Counted from the first letter of the stretch, positions 1 through 9,722 are shown. The stretch is DNA of 64,000 bases from GH45 sp046704385 (GCA_046704385.1 JBJKSB010000009.1:139504-203503), one strand, 5' to 3'. The notes: a model not told the origin generated them from the letters alone. Numbers and translations are program-made.

Positions 1-215
1 TTAAAATTTAATGCTGCGATGTTCTTCTTATTAGAAATAAATTCATTAGATTCAATCAATGTTTTAAGTTCCTGATATTCTTTTAATTCTTCGGATTCGA
101 CGTAACTATTCAATCGGTCGTACTCATCCTGCAAAGCATTTTTTTGCGATTCTATCTTTTCGGTTTTTGGAATCAGACCGAATGCCGATCGTAATGAAAA
201 TCCAAGATTTGCCAT
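1..215 (-). CDS. Hypothetical protein, N-terminal part (runs off the window)
   Basis: An open frame begins at an ATG on the minus strand (215) and is still open at base 1, giving 71 visible codons. The protein begins MANLGFSLRSAFGL and then becomes a charged, Glu/Lys-rich helical stretch with coiled-coil character (about residues 18-60). No signal peptide, membrane segment or known motif is visible. It starts 32 bases after the stop of the upstream histidine kinase on the same strand and is probably co-transcribed with it. The family is not recognised; the real C-terminus lies outside the window. Confidence 0.6.
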   Translation of the reverse strand, partial: MANLGFSLRSAFGLIPKTEKIESQKNALQDEYDRLNSYVESEELKEYQELKTLIESNEFISNKKNIAALNF

Positions 216-247
216 TTTCTGAATTGTTATTTTTAAATAAAAATAGT

Positions 248-1456
248 TTAAAGGGCTTTAGGCAGTGTAAATTTAATGGTAGTACCTACATTTAATTCAC
301 TTTCAACCCAAATGTTACCTCCATTTTTTAATATAAATTCCTTAATTAGTACCATGCCCAAACCAGTGCCTTCATCTTCGCCTGATTCGTTCATTATCGT
401 TTTTTTCTCAATATTAAACAAATTTTCCAGATTTTGCTCGGCAATGCCAATGCCTGTGTCTGAAATTTCAATTTGGAGCATATCATCAATTTCAATGGCT
501 GAGATACTGATTTTGCCATTATTGTTAGTAAATTTTAACGCGTTTGAGATCAAATTTCGTATAACCGTAGTTATCATATCAACATCAAAATAACCGAATA
601 ATTCTTCATCAACATCGCTTGTGAGCGATATCGATTTTTGTTTTGCTATCACATCAAATAGTTCAATTACATTATCAGTAATTGCTTTTAAATTGACCCG
701 CTTAAAATTTATTTTAAGGCTTCCGGTTTGCGACCGTGCCCACGAAAGCAAATTCTCAAGCAGGTTATACGCATTTTTCGAATACTGGTTAATTTGTCTT
801 ATGTGTTCAAGTATTTGTTCTTCGGTTAATTTTTTATTCTTTTTTAAAATTAAATCAGTGATACCCATAACTGTACTGAAAGGATTTTTAAGGTCATGAG
901 CCAAAATGGTGAAAAATTTATCTTTGGTAGCATTAATCGCTTCCAAATCTTTTTTCTGATTGGTTATACTTTCCTTTTCCTGTTCAACTTCAAATTTTTT
1001 ACGTTGAATATCCAGTGTACGCAACGTCAGTTTTTCCTCAACAATATTATAATCGCGCAACCTTTTAGTCAATGAAATAAGGATGCTTTTCCATAAATAG
1101 GGTCGGTCAAAGGTAACTTTTTCAAAAACTGACTGAGGTAATTCAAGCAAATGAGTATTATGAATAGCTGTGACGCTGGCGGACCTTACGGCAGAGTCAA
1201 TCAGGGAATATTCTCCAAAAAATTGCTTTGAATTCAGAGTTGTAAAAATATAATCGCCATCATGAATTTCAACAGAGCCATTAAGAATTATAAACATTGC
1301 ACTTTCCTTGTCGCCCTTATTAAAAAGTGTTTCTCCTTTTTTCAGGTAAACTTCGGTCATATTGTTTGCGAACTCTTCCAGAATATCGTTAGTAAATTCC
1401 GAAAATATTTCAACCTCTCTCAATAAAGCCACTATATTGGATTTAACCTCAGCCAT
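248..1456 (-). CDS. Histidine kinase with N-terminal cyclic-nucleotide-binding domain
   Basis: A 402-residue cytoplasmic sensor kinase. Residues about 10-130 form a cNMP/CRP-type beta-roll: the segment around GEYSLIDSAVRSASV (81-95) resembles the phosphate-binding cassette. A coiled coil (about 135-178) leads into a HisKA dimerisation helix with the phospho-acceptor in ILAHDLKNPF (His187). The ATPase domain has an N box (RNLISNALKFTNNN), G1 (DTGIGI) and G2 (GTGLGM) motifs. There is no transmembrane segment, no helix-turn-helix and no receiver domain, so the input is probably a soluble ligand and the partner response regulator is encoded elsewhere. Whether the roll binds cAMP or another ligand cannot be read from the sequence. 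Confidence 0.9.
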   Translation of the reverse strand: MAEVKSNIVALLREVEIFSEFTNDILEEFANNMTEVYLKKGETLFNKGDKESAMFIILNGSVEIHDGDYIFTTLNSKQFFGEYSLIDSAVRSASVTAIHNTHLLELPQSVFEKVTFDRPYLWKSILISLTKRLRDYNIVEEKLTLRTLDIQRKKFEVEQEKESITNQKKDLEAINATKDKFFTILAHDLKNPFSTVMGITDLILKKNKKLTEEQILEHIRQINQYSKNAYNLLENLLSWARSQTGSLKINFKRVNLKAITDNVIELFDVIAKQKSISLTSDVDEELFGYFDVDMITTVIRNLISNALKFTNNNGKISISAIEIDDMLQIEISDTGIGIAEQNLENLFNIEKKTIMNESGEDEGTGLGMVLIKEFILKNGGNIWVESELNVGTTIKFTLPKAL

Positions 1457-1570
1457 TTTACTCCTTTGTTATGTTTTTGTTTAGCATACTAATATAACGG
1501 TAAATAAGTAGTTTTCAAAGAGTCGATTAATCTCTTTTATAAAAAACCGGACAATAAAAAAGCAAGATAT

Positions 1571-1593
1571 AAAAAAACCGCCAGCTGGCGGTT
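1571..1593 (-). terminator. Rho-independent terminator after the HD-domain gene
   Basis: A perfect 9-bp palindromic stem AACCGCCAG/CTGGCGGTT, read on the minus strand, is followed by seven T residues. It starts 6 bases after the stop of the HD-domain gene. Confidence 0.85.
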
Positions 1594-1598
1594 CAAAT

Positions 1599-2153
1599 TT
1601 ATACGATTAATCTCTCTTTAAATGGTAAAAATGTCATAAAATCGGCATGATGCACAATATATGCTTCTGTTGTTCTTTTCACCAGGTTACCTTCGCCGGC
1701 ATGCGTAGCAATAATGTGGCATATATCCGCAGGAACTTTACATTCTTCGGCCAACGAAACTCCTGAATAAGGATGACGTAAATATTTTCCGTAATTACCC
1801 TGCACGGCCTTGCCATTTTCATCAAGTTCATATTCAAGTAATTTTCCCACATCACATAAAATGGCTCCCGAAATTAAAACGTCCATATTAACCGGAAGTT
1901 CACCGTGATACATACTGTTAATTTTTTCGCCCGCAGCTTTGGCAATGTGTACCACCGACCTTTTGTGATCCATAAATGTCACTTTTAAATCGGGACCACA
2001 AAGCAGGGTAAAAGGTATGTGATTCAAATCGTCAGGTTTTAGTACACTACGTTCAAATGCCAATTCCCATACTTTTGTTGTTTTTTCTCTTAATTCGGGG
2101 TCGGAGATCCACCCTATTTCTTCGCCCCATAATTGTTTTACATCCTTGTTCAT
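1599..2153 (-). CDS. HD-domain phosphohydrolase-like protein with a degenerate HD motif
   Basis: From the ATG at 2153 this is 184 residues. An in-frame ATG at 2186 would add 11 residues but overlap the upstream stop by 23 bases; the 2153 start (MNKDVKQLW) leaves a 10-base gap and is preferred. The fold looks like a metal-dependent HD phosphohydrolase: His63 in DHKRS, then a helix ending AILCDVGK, then RHPYSG (His127), ATHAGEG (His151) and VHHAD (His169, Asp171). The normally invariant His of the HD pair is Cys100 (Cys-Asp instead of His-Asp), so catalysis may be altered. It follows the isocitrate-dehydrogenase-like gene closely and ends in a strong terminator, so the two form an operon. The substrate is unknown. 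Confidence 0.75.
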   Translation of the reverse strand: MNKDVKQLWGEEIGWISDPELREKTTKVWELAFERSVLKPDDLNHIPFTLLCGPDLKVTFMDHKRSVVHIAKAAGEKINSMYHGELPVNMDVLISGAILCDVGKLLEYELDENGKAVQGNYGKYLRHPYSGVSLAEECKVPADICHIIATHAGEGNLVKRTTEAYIVHHADFMTFLPFKERLIV

Positions 2154-2163
2154 AATACCGGGT

Positions 2164-3357
2164 TTAAAGTTTGGCAATAATTGCATCAGTCATTTGTATT
2201 GTTGAAGCTGCACCATGGCTTACAACATCTTCACGTCCTGCCATTTTCAGCATATCGTAGGTTCTTACCTTTCCCTCATTTATAACTTCAGCAATAGCTT
2301 TTCTGATTTTAGCGGCTTTTTGTTTCTCACCAATATAATCCAGCATCATACAGGCCGATTCTATCATGGCAATGGGGTTAACTATTGGCAATTTGTAACC
2401 GGCATATTTAGGTGCCGAGCCGTGTGTAGGTTCAAACAGTGCAATACCTGATTCACCCATCTGTGCACTGCAGGCAAAACCCAGGCCACCAATCAGGCCG
2501 GCAAAGCCATCGGAAATAATATCGCCAAACATATTACCGGCAACAATTACTCCGTAGGTTTCCGGGTTTTTGGTCAGCCACATCATTTGCGCATCAATAT
2601 TTGTATTCCAGAGTTCTATCTCGGGATAATCATTTTTTTGAATGGTTTGTGCCATTTTATACATCATACCTGAAGTTTCACGTATTACGTTGGGTTTTTC
2701 ACACAGCGTAACCGATTTGTATCTGAATTCACGGGCGTATTGAAAGGCTGCGCGAAGAATACGTTCGGTAGCTTTTTTTGAGAAAATACGGGTTGATACC
2801 GAAATTTCTTCCTGGGGTACCCGACCAAAGTTTTTTACGAATTTCGGGTGGCTTTTCAAGGCTTCGTAAACTACACCCTGTGGATTGCTCCATTCCACAC
2901 CACCGTATAGACCTTCTGTATTCTGACGGAAAACAACCACATCAACTTCAGGCTCTTCAATTACATTTTTTGCTCCCCGCCGAATAAAATTCAATGGATT
3001 GCCTTTATAGGTCTTACATGGCCTTATACAAATATCGAGGTTAAAATGCTGACGCAACCCGACAATTGGGCTTGAATAAACTAATCCTTTATCTTTAAGT
3101 TCAGGTTTTAATTCAGCAAACGCCTCGTCTTTGGGTTTTGAAGTTATAGCTCCGAAAAGTCCGATTTTATGTTTCTCAAGTAAGTCCAACGTTCGTTGAG
3201 GAAGCGGATTTCCTTCGTTACACCAGAAATCCCAGCCAATGTCGCCTTCTGCATAGTCAGCCTCAAAACCTGCTGCGTTTAATACCCTGATAGCTTCATT
3301 TAATACAGTTTTGCCAATTCCATCACCCGGCAGGGTTACAATAGTACGTTTAGCCAT
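2164..3357 (-). CDS. Isocitrate/isopropylmalate dehydrogenase family protein (isocitrate-type)
   Basis: A 397-residue beta-decarboxylating dehydrogenase. Recognisable parts are the N-terminal GDGIGK segment, a substrate-loop segment SSPIVGLRQHFN with the serine and LRQ of isocitrate enzymes, RQNTEGLYGG, the metal/substrate segment MFGDIISDGFAG and the nucleotide loop EPTHGSAPKYAG. The Lys-Tyr pair after HGSAP matches the residues that contact the 2'-phosphate of NADP in E. coli-type isocitrate dehydrogenase, so NADP preference is inferred. The asparagine usual in the SxNxxLR substrate motif is Ile here, so another 2-hydroxyacid substrate is possible. It is the first gene of a two-gene unit with the HD-domain protein. 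Confidence 0.85.
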   Translation of the reverse strand: MAKRTIVTLPGDGIGKTVLNEAIRVLNAAGFEADYAEGDIGWDFWCNEGNPLPQRTLDLLEKHKIGLFGAITSKPKDEAFAELKPELKDKGLVYSSPIVGLRQHFNLDICIRPCKTYKGNPLNFIRRGAKNVIEEPEVDVVVFRQNTEGLYGGVEWSNPQGVVYEALKSHPKFVKNFGRVPQEEISVSTRIFSKKATERILRAAFQYAREFRYKSVTLCEKPNVIRETSGMMYKMAQTIQKNDYPEIELWNTNIDAQMMWLTKNPETYGVIVAGNMFGDIISDGFAGLIGGLGFACSAQMGESGIALFEPTHGSAPKYAGYKLPIVNPIAMIESACMMLDYIGEKQKAAKIRKAIAEVINEGKVRTYDMLKMAGREDVVSHGAASTIQMTDAIIAKL

Positions 3358-3568
3358 AATCGTAATTTTTATAAGTTTAGCGATTCTAAATACAGAATCA
3401 TCATTTTTTGGTAAGGGTAAATTTACTTTATCGATTTCTATTTAAAAATGTGATATATAATAGCTTTATTTAACATTGATGTTGATTTATTTTTTTGAAG
3501 GCAATTTTTTACCTTTCCAATCAACTGAAAATTCCTAATTTTATACGAAATACAAATAAACCCATACT

Positions 3569-5617
3569 ATGAAGTTACCGAGGCTAATTCAAAACGACCC
3601 CTGGTTAAATCCTTACAAAGATGTTATTAAACATCGGACAATAAATGCAGAAACCAAACGAGAGGAACTTCTTAATAAAAAACACAAAGACCTTTCTGAC
3701 TTTGCAAATGGTCATTTATCGTTTGGATGTTTTGCCGACCATGAAGCCATTATTTTCAGAGAATGGTTACCCAATGCTACCCGTGTTTGTTTAATAGGTG
3801 ATTTTTCTGACTGGCAGACAAAACCAGGGTTTGATTTTGAGGCCCGGGGCAATGGTGTTTGGGAATTAAAGATCGGCAGGGGAATTATTCAGCATGGAGA
3901 TTTGTATAAGATTAAGGTATTTTGGAATGGAGGAGAAGGTGAGAGGATTCCGGCCTGGTGCCGGCGGGTGGTACAGGATTCAGGCACCAATATTTTTAGT
4001 GCTCAGGTTTGGATTCCTGAAAATGAATATCCCTGGAAAAACAACCAAAAACTACCCGAGATTGCCCCTTTAATTTATGAAGTACATATTGGAATGTCGG
4101 GCGAAGAAGAGAAGGTGAGCACTTTTGCTGAATTTACACAAAATATTTTACCACGAATTGCTGAACTTGGTTACAATACAGTGCAGCTGATGGCCATTCA
4201 GGAGCATCCGTATTACGGATCGTTTGGTTACCATGTAAGCAGCTTTTTTGCCGTATCATCCCGGTTTGGTACACCTGAAGAACTAAAGGAGTTAATTGAT
4301 ACAGCTCATGGTATGGGATTGCGGGTTATCATGGATCTTGTGCACTCGCACGCTGTACGAAATGAGGTTGAGGGCTTAGGAAAGTACGACGGTACCCAAT
4401 ATCAGTTTTTTCATGCCGGGGCTAAAGGTGAGCATCCGGCATGGGATTCTTATTGTTTCAATTATGGTAAAAACGAAGTAATCCATTTCCTTTTGTCAAA
4501 TATTAAATTCTGGCTTGATGAGTACTGTTTCGACGGGTTCCGTTTCGATGGAGTTACCAGTATGCTTTATTTCGATCATGGATTAGGGCGTAATTTTACC
4601 TCGTATGAGTTTTATTTTGACAGTGGACAGGATGAAGAAGCTATTACTTACCTGATGCTTGCAAACCAGCTAATTAAAGAAATAAACCCTGATGCCATTT
4701 CGATTGCAGAAGAGATGAGCGGTTATCCCGGACTGGCCAGTGAATACAAGGATGGTGGAATTGGTTTTGATTACCGCCTGGCCATGGGAATTCCCGATTA
4801 TTGGATAAAAACCCTCAAGGAAAGTCGTGATGAAGACTGGAAAATTGGCCAGATATATCACGAACTTACAGCAAAACGATCTGATGAAAAAACTATATCC
4901 TACACTGAATCGCACGATCAGGCTTTGGTTGGCGATAAAACTATAGCTTTTAGGCTTATGGATAAGGAAATGTATTATCATATGCAGGTTGATGACACAA
5001 ATATGGTTATTGATAGGGGAATTGCCCTGCATAAAATGATACGCCTGATAACCATAGCTACTTCAGGAGGTGGGTATTTAAATTTTATGGGCAATGAGTT
5101 TGGACATCCCGAATGGATTGATTTTCCCCGTGAGGGAAATAACTGGTCGTACAAATATGCCATCAGGCAATGGAGCCTGGTTGACCGAACTGATTTGAAA
5201 TTTCAATACCTGAATAATTTCGATAAGCGAATGATTGAATTGGTGCAATCAAAAAACCTGATGCGAATTTTTCCTTTTCATGTACTTCATTTAAACGATA
5301 ATGATAAGGTGCTTGCCTTTTCAAGATCGGATTTGATTTTTGTTTTTAATTTTCATCCAACCCATAGCTTTACTGATTACGGTATAACTGTGGCCGAAGG
5401 TAAATACAGGTATCTATTTAGCTCTGATGAATTGATTTACGGGGGATTTGGTCGTTATGATGAAGGCCAGATTTATCATTCTATAAATGTAACACATGGC
5501 GAAAATTATTACCAGATTAAATTATACCTTCCGGCACGTTCAGCGCTTGTAATTGAAAAAATTCCTATTCCAAGTGTTTATCAGAGGCTTGGATTAAAGA
5601 AACGAAAGACAAATTGA
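3569..5617 (+). CDS. glgB: 1,4-alpha-glucan branching enzyme (GH13_8 type)
   Basis: A 682-residue branching enzyme that moves alpha-1,4 chains to alpha-1,6 positions on glycogen. An N-terminal CBM48-like domain (about 55-150, REWLPNATRVCLIGDFSDW) precedes a GH13 barrel with all four conserved regions: DLVHSH (about 256), GFRFDGVTSM (nucleophile Asp327), SIAEEMSGYP (acid/base Glu381) and ESHDQALVGDKT (His449, Asp450). These signatures, including GFRFDGVTSM, are those of the eukaryote-like GH13_8 branch rather than the E. coli-type GH13_9 enzyme. A C-terminal all-beta domain follows. It is the first gene of a plus-strand pair with a GH13 amylase. Confidence 0.93.
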   Translation: MKLPRLIQNDPWLNPYKDVIKHRTINAETKREELLNKKHKDLSDFANGHLSFGCFADHEAIIFREWLPNATRVCLIGDFSDWQTKPGFDFEARGNGVWELKIGRGIIQHGDLYKIKVFWNGGEGERIPAWCRRVVQDSGTNIFSAQVWIPENEYPWKNNQKLPEIAPLIYEVHIGMSGEEEKVSTFAEFTQNILPRIAELGYNTVQLMAIQEHPYYGSFGYHVSSFFAVSSRFGTPEELKELIDTAHGMGLRVIMDLVHSHAVRNEVEGLGKYDGTQYQFFHAGAKGEHPAWDSYCFNYGKNEVIHFLLSNIKFWLDEYCFDGFRFDGVTSMLYFDHGLGRNFTSYEFYFDSGQDEEAITYLMLANQLIKEINPDAISIAEEMSGYPGLASEYKDGGIGFDYRLAMGIPDYWIKTLKESRDEDWKIGQIYHELTAKRSDEKTISYTESHDQALVGDKTIAFRLMDKEMYYHMQVDDTNMVIDRGIALHKMIRLITIATSGGGYLNFMGNEFGHPEWIDFPREGNNWSYKYAIRQWSLVDRTDLKFQYLNNFDKRMIELVQSKNLMRIFPFHVLHLNDNDKVLAFSRSDLIFVFNFHPTHSFTDYGITVAEGKYRYLFSSDELIYGGFGRYDEGQIYHSINVTHGENYYQIKLYLPARSALVIEKIPIPSVYQRLGLKKRKTN

Positions 5618-5632
5618 TTGAATTTTGAAAGC

Positions 5633-7360
5633 ATGAGTGACTCAAAGAAAATCTCCATTTACCAGGTTTTTATGCGTCTTTTTGGAAATACAAACCGTGA
5701 TGCAGTATGGAATGGAAGCAGGGATGAGAATGGAACCGGTAAAATGGATGATTTTACCGGAATAGCTTTGCAATCCATTAAGGATATGGGATTCACGCAT
5801 ATCTGGTATACAGGTATTATAGAACATGCAACCTGTGAAGGTTTCCCGCAGTTTGAAATTTTTTCCCAGCATCCTTCTGTAGTTAAAGGCAGGGCAGGTT
5901 CACCCTATGCAATTACGGATTATTATGATGTAAATCCTTACCTGGCCGAAAATGTCGAAAAACGCATGGAAGAATTTGAATCCCTGGTTCAGCGGACTCA
6001 TGATATTGGTATGAAAGTAATTATTGATTTTGTTCCCAACCATGTGGCCCGGCAATACAAATCAGATCAAAAGCCGGAGACCGACTTTGGTTTAAATGAT
6101 GATGATTCAAAAGCCTTTTCGCTTCTGAATGATTTTTATTATGTTCCTGGTGAACCACTTTATCTTAGTGATGAAATGGGGACTTTTTTTGCGGGACGCG
6201 GCCATGACACATATCATGAATATCCTGCCAAAGCAACCGGAAATGATCAGTTTCATGCGAATCCAACTCTGAACGACTGGTACGAAACTGTTAAACTGAA
6301 TTATGGGGTTGATTATTTTAATGGCAGGCAGAAATATTTTGATCCGGTTCCGCCACTTTGGGAAAAAATGGTGGCTATACTGGATTTTTGGTGTTCGAAA
6401 TATGTGGATGGAATAAGGTGCGACATGGCTGAAATGGTGCCCGTTGAATTCTGGAATTTTGCCATTTCCTGGATAAAACAAAAGTATCCCGATGTAATTT
6501 TTATTGCCGAAGTTTATAATCCTGGTGAATATCAGAGTTATGTGAATATTGGCAGATTTGATTATTTATATGATAAAGTCGGACTATATGATACCCTGCG
6601 GAGTATTATTTGTACTGGTTCTCCGGCTTTTGAGATAACCCAAACCTGGCAAAGTTTGAACGGTATTGATGACCTGATGTTACGGTTTTTGGAAAATCAT
6701 GATGAACAACGGATTGCTTCCCGGTTTTTTGCCAGTGATCCATTTTATGCCCTGCCAGCAATGGTGGTTGCTGCAACAATGAACTGTGGCCCTGTAATGG
6801 TTTATTTTGGCCAGGAACTTGGTGAACCTGCAACTGGAGAATCAGGATATAGCGGGGATGACGGACGGACAACTATTTTTGATTTCTACAATGTGCCGGA
6901 ACATCAAAAATGGTTTAATAACGGTGAATTCAATACCAAATTATTATCAAAAGGACAGATTGAACTCAGGAATTATTACTCTAAGCTTTTGAATTTTGCC
7001 ATTAATAGTAGTGCTGTTTCACAAGGAAAATTTTATGATTTAATGTGGGGCAATAATTTTAATGGTGGCCCCGATACCAGGTATATATATGCTTATTTGC
7101 GATATTCAAATAATGAAAAACTTCTGGTGGTTGTAAATTTTAATAAAAACGAATCACAGCAGTTTAACCTGAAAATACCAGCTGATGCCATACATTTAAT
7201 GCAGATTTCGGAAATAACAGCTCTTCATTTGAAAGATAATTTTTCGAATACTGCAATATCAATCAATGTTATTCAAATAATTAATGATGGTATTGAGCTA
7301 AGGTTAGAAGCTCTTCAATGTTGCATCTTTAGTATAAAGGTTGTTAATGATAATGGGTAA
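5633..7360 (+). CDS. GH13 alpha-amylase family glycosidase
   Basis: From the ATG at 5633 the protein is 575 residues; the frame could also open at a TTG abutting the glgB stop (5618), but the ATG has GAAAG just upstream. GH13 regions are IIDFVPNHVA (about 130-139), DGIRCDMAEM (nucleophile Asp264), FIAEVYNPG (acid Glu293) and LENHDEQR (His356-Asp357). There is no signal peptide, so it should act on cytoplasmic glucan or maltodextrin. The start is 15 bases after branching enzyme, indicating co-transcription. Exact specificity (amylase, maltodextrin hydrolase or glucanotransferase) cannot be decided from sequence alone. Confidence 0.88.
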   Translation: MSDSKKISIYQVFMRLFGNTNRDAVWNGSRDENGTGKMDDFTGIALQSIKDMGFTHIWYTGIIEHATCEGFPQFEIFSQHPSVVKGRAGSPYAITDYYDVNPYLAENVEKRMEEFESLVQRTHDIGMKVIIDFVPNHVARQYKSDQKPETDFGLNDDDSKAFSLLNDFYYVPGEPLYLSDEMGTFFAGRGHDTYHEYPAKATGNDQFHANPTLNDWYETVKLNYGVDYFNGRQKYFDPVPPLWEKMVAILDFWCSKYVDGIRCDMAEMVPVEFWNFAISWIKQKYPDVIFIAEVYNPGEYQSYVNIGRFDYLYDKVGLYDTLRSIICTGSPAFEITQTWQSLNGIDDLMLRFLENHDEQRIASRFFASDPFYALPAMVVAATMNCGPVMVYFGQELGEPATGESGYSGDDGRTTIFDFYNVPEHQKWFNNGEFNTKLLSKGQIELRNYYSKLLNFAINSSAVSQGKFYDLMWGNNFNGGPDTRYIYAYLRYSNNEKLLVVVNFNKNESQQFNLKIPADAIHLMQISEITALHLKDNFSNTAISINVIQIINDGIELRLEALQCCIFSIKVVNDNG

Positions 7361-7374
7361 TTGGTTGATTTGAT

Positions 7375-7398
7375 CATGTGCTCATATGCTCATGTGCT
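7375..7398. repeat. Short tandem 8-mer repeat, three copies
   Basis: CATGTGCT, CATATGCT and CATGTGCT lie head to tail in the space between the convergent amylase and kinase genes. No other feature is evident in that 186-base gap. Confidence 0.6.
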
Positions 7399-7546
7399 CA
7401 TTAATTATTAGTACTTTGGCTTATTATCTTATCAGTACATTTAACTTATCACCTCATTGGCACATTAAGGAATTATAATTTGATATTTGCCTCCCAACAA
7501 AAAGTGAACAAATTAATGTTTGATAAATACTCCCCCGGGCAAGTTT

Positions 7547-9580
7547 TTAGTTTTGGTTTTTCTCGTTTTGTAAAGGCAGGGTAAAATAAAATGTGGTGCC
7601 AACCCCTTTGCGAGATTTAACCCATAAGTTTCCCCCCATAAGTTCTATCAATCCTTTCGATATCGGCAACCCAAGGCCGGTACCTCCAAAATTTTGCCTA
7701 ATGGCATTTTCACTTTGGGTAAAGCGGCTGTAAAGTCTTTTCTGGTAATCGTGCGGAATTCCTAATCCGGTATCTTTAACATGAAACTGAAGGTGGCCAT
7801 CGGTGTTGAGTTTAATTCCCAGTTCCACAAATCCTTCATCGGTAAATTTAAAGGCATTATCAACCAGGTTTACTATAACTTGTCTCAATCGCGATTCATC
7901 TGATTTTATAACCGTTGATTCACAATTGAGTTCGGTAACCGTTGAAAATTTAATATTTTGTTTGTTTTCCAGAATATTTTTTAATTGGCGATGTGTATCT
8001 TTCAGCAGCTGATCGAGACTAAATTCTTTTTTAAACACAGTTAGTTGCCGGGTATCAAGTTTTGATATATCAATAATATTATTCATCAGGGTCAGTAACC
8101 GGTTGCTGTTTTTATAGATAATTTCAAGGTACTGATGCTTTTCATTATCACTTACCATATTATTATAAAGAAGTTCGGCAAAACCATTAATGCCATTCAT
8201 GGGTGTTCTGATTTCGTGGCTTACATTGGCAAGAAATGCTGTTTTTAGTTTTTCATTTTCTTCGGCCTTATCTTTTGCATAAATCAGGGCTTCTTCAGCG
8301 TCTTTGCGACGCGAAATATCCTGAACAACACCCACGATCCTGATGGGTTCGGCATTGTTATTTACTTCGGTAACTACTCCCCAATCATTAATCCACTTGT
8401 AATTTCCATCTTTACAGCAAATACGATATTCTATTTCAAAATAATTAATCTCGCCATCAATACATCTATCGATACAATTGGTGTATTCTACAATGTGATC
8501 GGGGTGGATATTTTTCAGAAACCAGTTATCAATGCGGTTTAAAGTACCACTATTGTATCCAAAAATTTGTGCATTGCGTTCATCATAATACCGGGTTTTA
8601 TCCACCAGGTTATATTCATAGGTTCCCAAATTTCCCGCCATTAATGCAAACTGGAGCCTTTTTTCACTTTTCTTTAACGATTCGTGCATCAGGTTTTGCT
8701 TTAAAGCATTGCTAAAGATCAGACTGGTCATCTTAAGCATGTGGATATCTGAAAAATCCCATTTATTCCCGGTTTTATTGCGAAGCAGAATTAGTGCACC
8801 AATGGTTTGTTTGTCCTTTTGGATTCCTGATATTAAAATCGACCTTGCGCCACAGTTTTTTAAATTAGTTTTCATAAGGGGCAATCGATCCGGAAAATCT
8901 TCAATATTTTGATAGTAAACCAGCTTTTTTTCCTTTACCAGATCGATAAAATATTTGTTTTCGGACGTTGAATAACCAACTTGTACAAATGTATTGTGAT
9001 TAGCCAGAGCCCCTTTCCATTCGTATTTATTCGAAATAATATCGTTTTCGATTTTGATTAAGTCAACCTGGTCGGCTGAGCATAAATCACCTAGTTCAGT
9101 CAAAGTAAGTGACAGTGCGGCTTCAAAATCGTACCCACTAATAAATCGGGAAGCAATTTCCGCAATTTTCTTTTCAAACTTAATTTCTTTTTCTTTCAGG
9201 ATATCATATTTTACACGGTCGGTCACTTCCTGGACGGTCCCGGCGATGTAATCTATCGTATTATCTTTAATTAGTGAGGCATTTACTTCAAAATATTTGG
9301 TACTTAAATCAAGCATCGGAATAGCAAAAGTTTTTATACCAGGAAAAGTTCCCTGTCTTAGGTTCTTCAGGTAATTCAGAAGTTCCAATGGTTCACGGTA
9401 CTGACAATTTTGTCGTAAATACGATAAAAGTGACCGGGGGGTAATATCATCACCCATAAAATTTAAAATACGCTGGAATCCCCCGGAAAACGATGTCTGG
9501 TTCTTGGCGGGGTGCCATTCCCAGTATCCCAGATTAGCCAGCCTTTCTATATTTTGATTCTGGATTTGGTTCTGATCCAT
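7547..9580 (-). CDS. Cytoplasmic PAS-GAF-PAS sensor histidine kinase
   Basis: A 677-residue kinase without transmembrane segments. A PAS-like domain (about 10-120) is followed by a GAF-like domain (about 140-297), a second PAS with PAC segment ending VGVVQDISRRK (about 305-430), a short coiled coil, a HisKA domain with His455 in ANVSHEIRTPMN, and a HATPase domain (about 520-670; DNAFKFTDEG, DTGLGIP, GTGLGLPISKG). It ends in LPLQ plus a polar tail with no receiver domain. It lies between the two strands of the glucan cluster; whether it controls that cluster is only suggested by position. A good Bacteroidota-type promoter precedes it. Confidence 0.9.
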   Translation of the reverse strand: MDQNQIQNQNIERLANLGYWEWHPAKNQTSFSGGFQRILNFMGDDITPRSLLSYLRQNCQYREPLELLNYLKNLRQGTFPGIKTFAIPMLDLSTKYFEVNASLIKDNTIDYIAGTVQEVTDRVKYDILKEKEIKFEKKIAEIASRFISGYDFEAALSLTLTELGDLCSADQVDLIKIENDIISNKYEWKGALANHNTFVQVGYSTSENKYFIDLVKEKKLVYYQNIEDFPDRLPLMKTNLKNCGARSILISGIQKDKQTIGALILLRNKTGNKWDFSDIHMLKMTSLIFSNALKQNLMHESLKKSEKRLQFALMAGNLGTYEYNLVDKTRYYDERNAQIFGYNSGTLNRIDNWFLKNIHPDHIVEYTNCIDRCIDGEINYFEIEYRICCKDGNYKWINDWGVVTEVNNNAEPIRIVGVVQDISRRKDAEEALIYAKDKAEENEKLKTAFLANVSHEIRTPMNGINGFAELLYNNMVSDNEKHQYLEIIYKNSNRLLTLMNNIIDISKLDTRQLTVFKKEFSLDQLLKDTHRQLKNILENKQNIKFSTVTELNCESTVIKSDESRLRQVIVNLVDNAFKFTDEGFVELGIKLNTDGHLQFHVKDTGLGIPHDYQKRLYSRFTQSENAIRQNFGGTGLGLPISKGLIELMGGNLWVKSRKGVGTTFYFTLPLQNEKNQN

Positions 9581-9611
9581 TCCTATTAGATGAATAACTT
9601 AAACACTATTA

Positions 9612-9641
9612 CAAAAATATATTTTTAAGTGACAACTCAAA
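9612..9641 (-). promoter_or_regulatory. Bacteroidota-type promoter for the PAS-GAF-PAS kinase
   Basis: Read on the minus strand, TTTG (9641-9638), an 18-base spacer and TATTTTTG (9619-9612) match the TTG-N17-23-TAnnTTTG consensus. The expected transcription start is about 25 bases upstream of the kinase ATG. Confidence 0.6.
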
Positions 9642-9722
9642 TAAATATGGTTTTTATTCGTAAAAAAAGTTGTAAAAACGGTTAAGTTATGTAATAATTT
9701 AAATTTTTTGGCAGGCATTTAT

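Noticed and set aside
5618..5632. TTG start for the GH13 amylase directly after the glgB stop
   Set aside because: The ATG at 5633 has a GAAAG sequence at suitable distance and gives a normal family N-terminus; the extra five residues are not conserved-looking.
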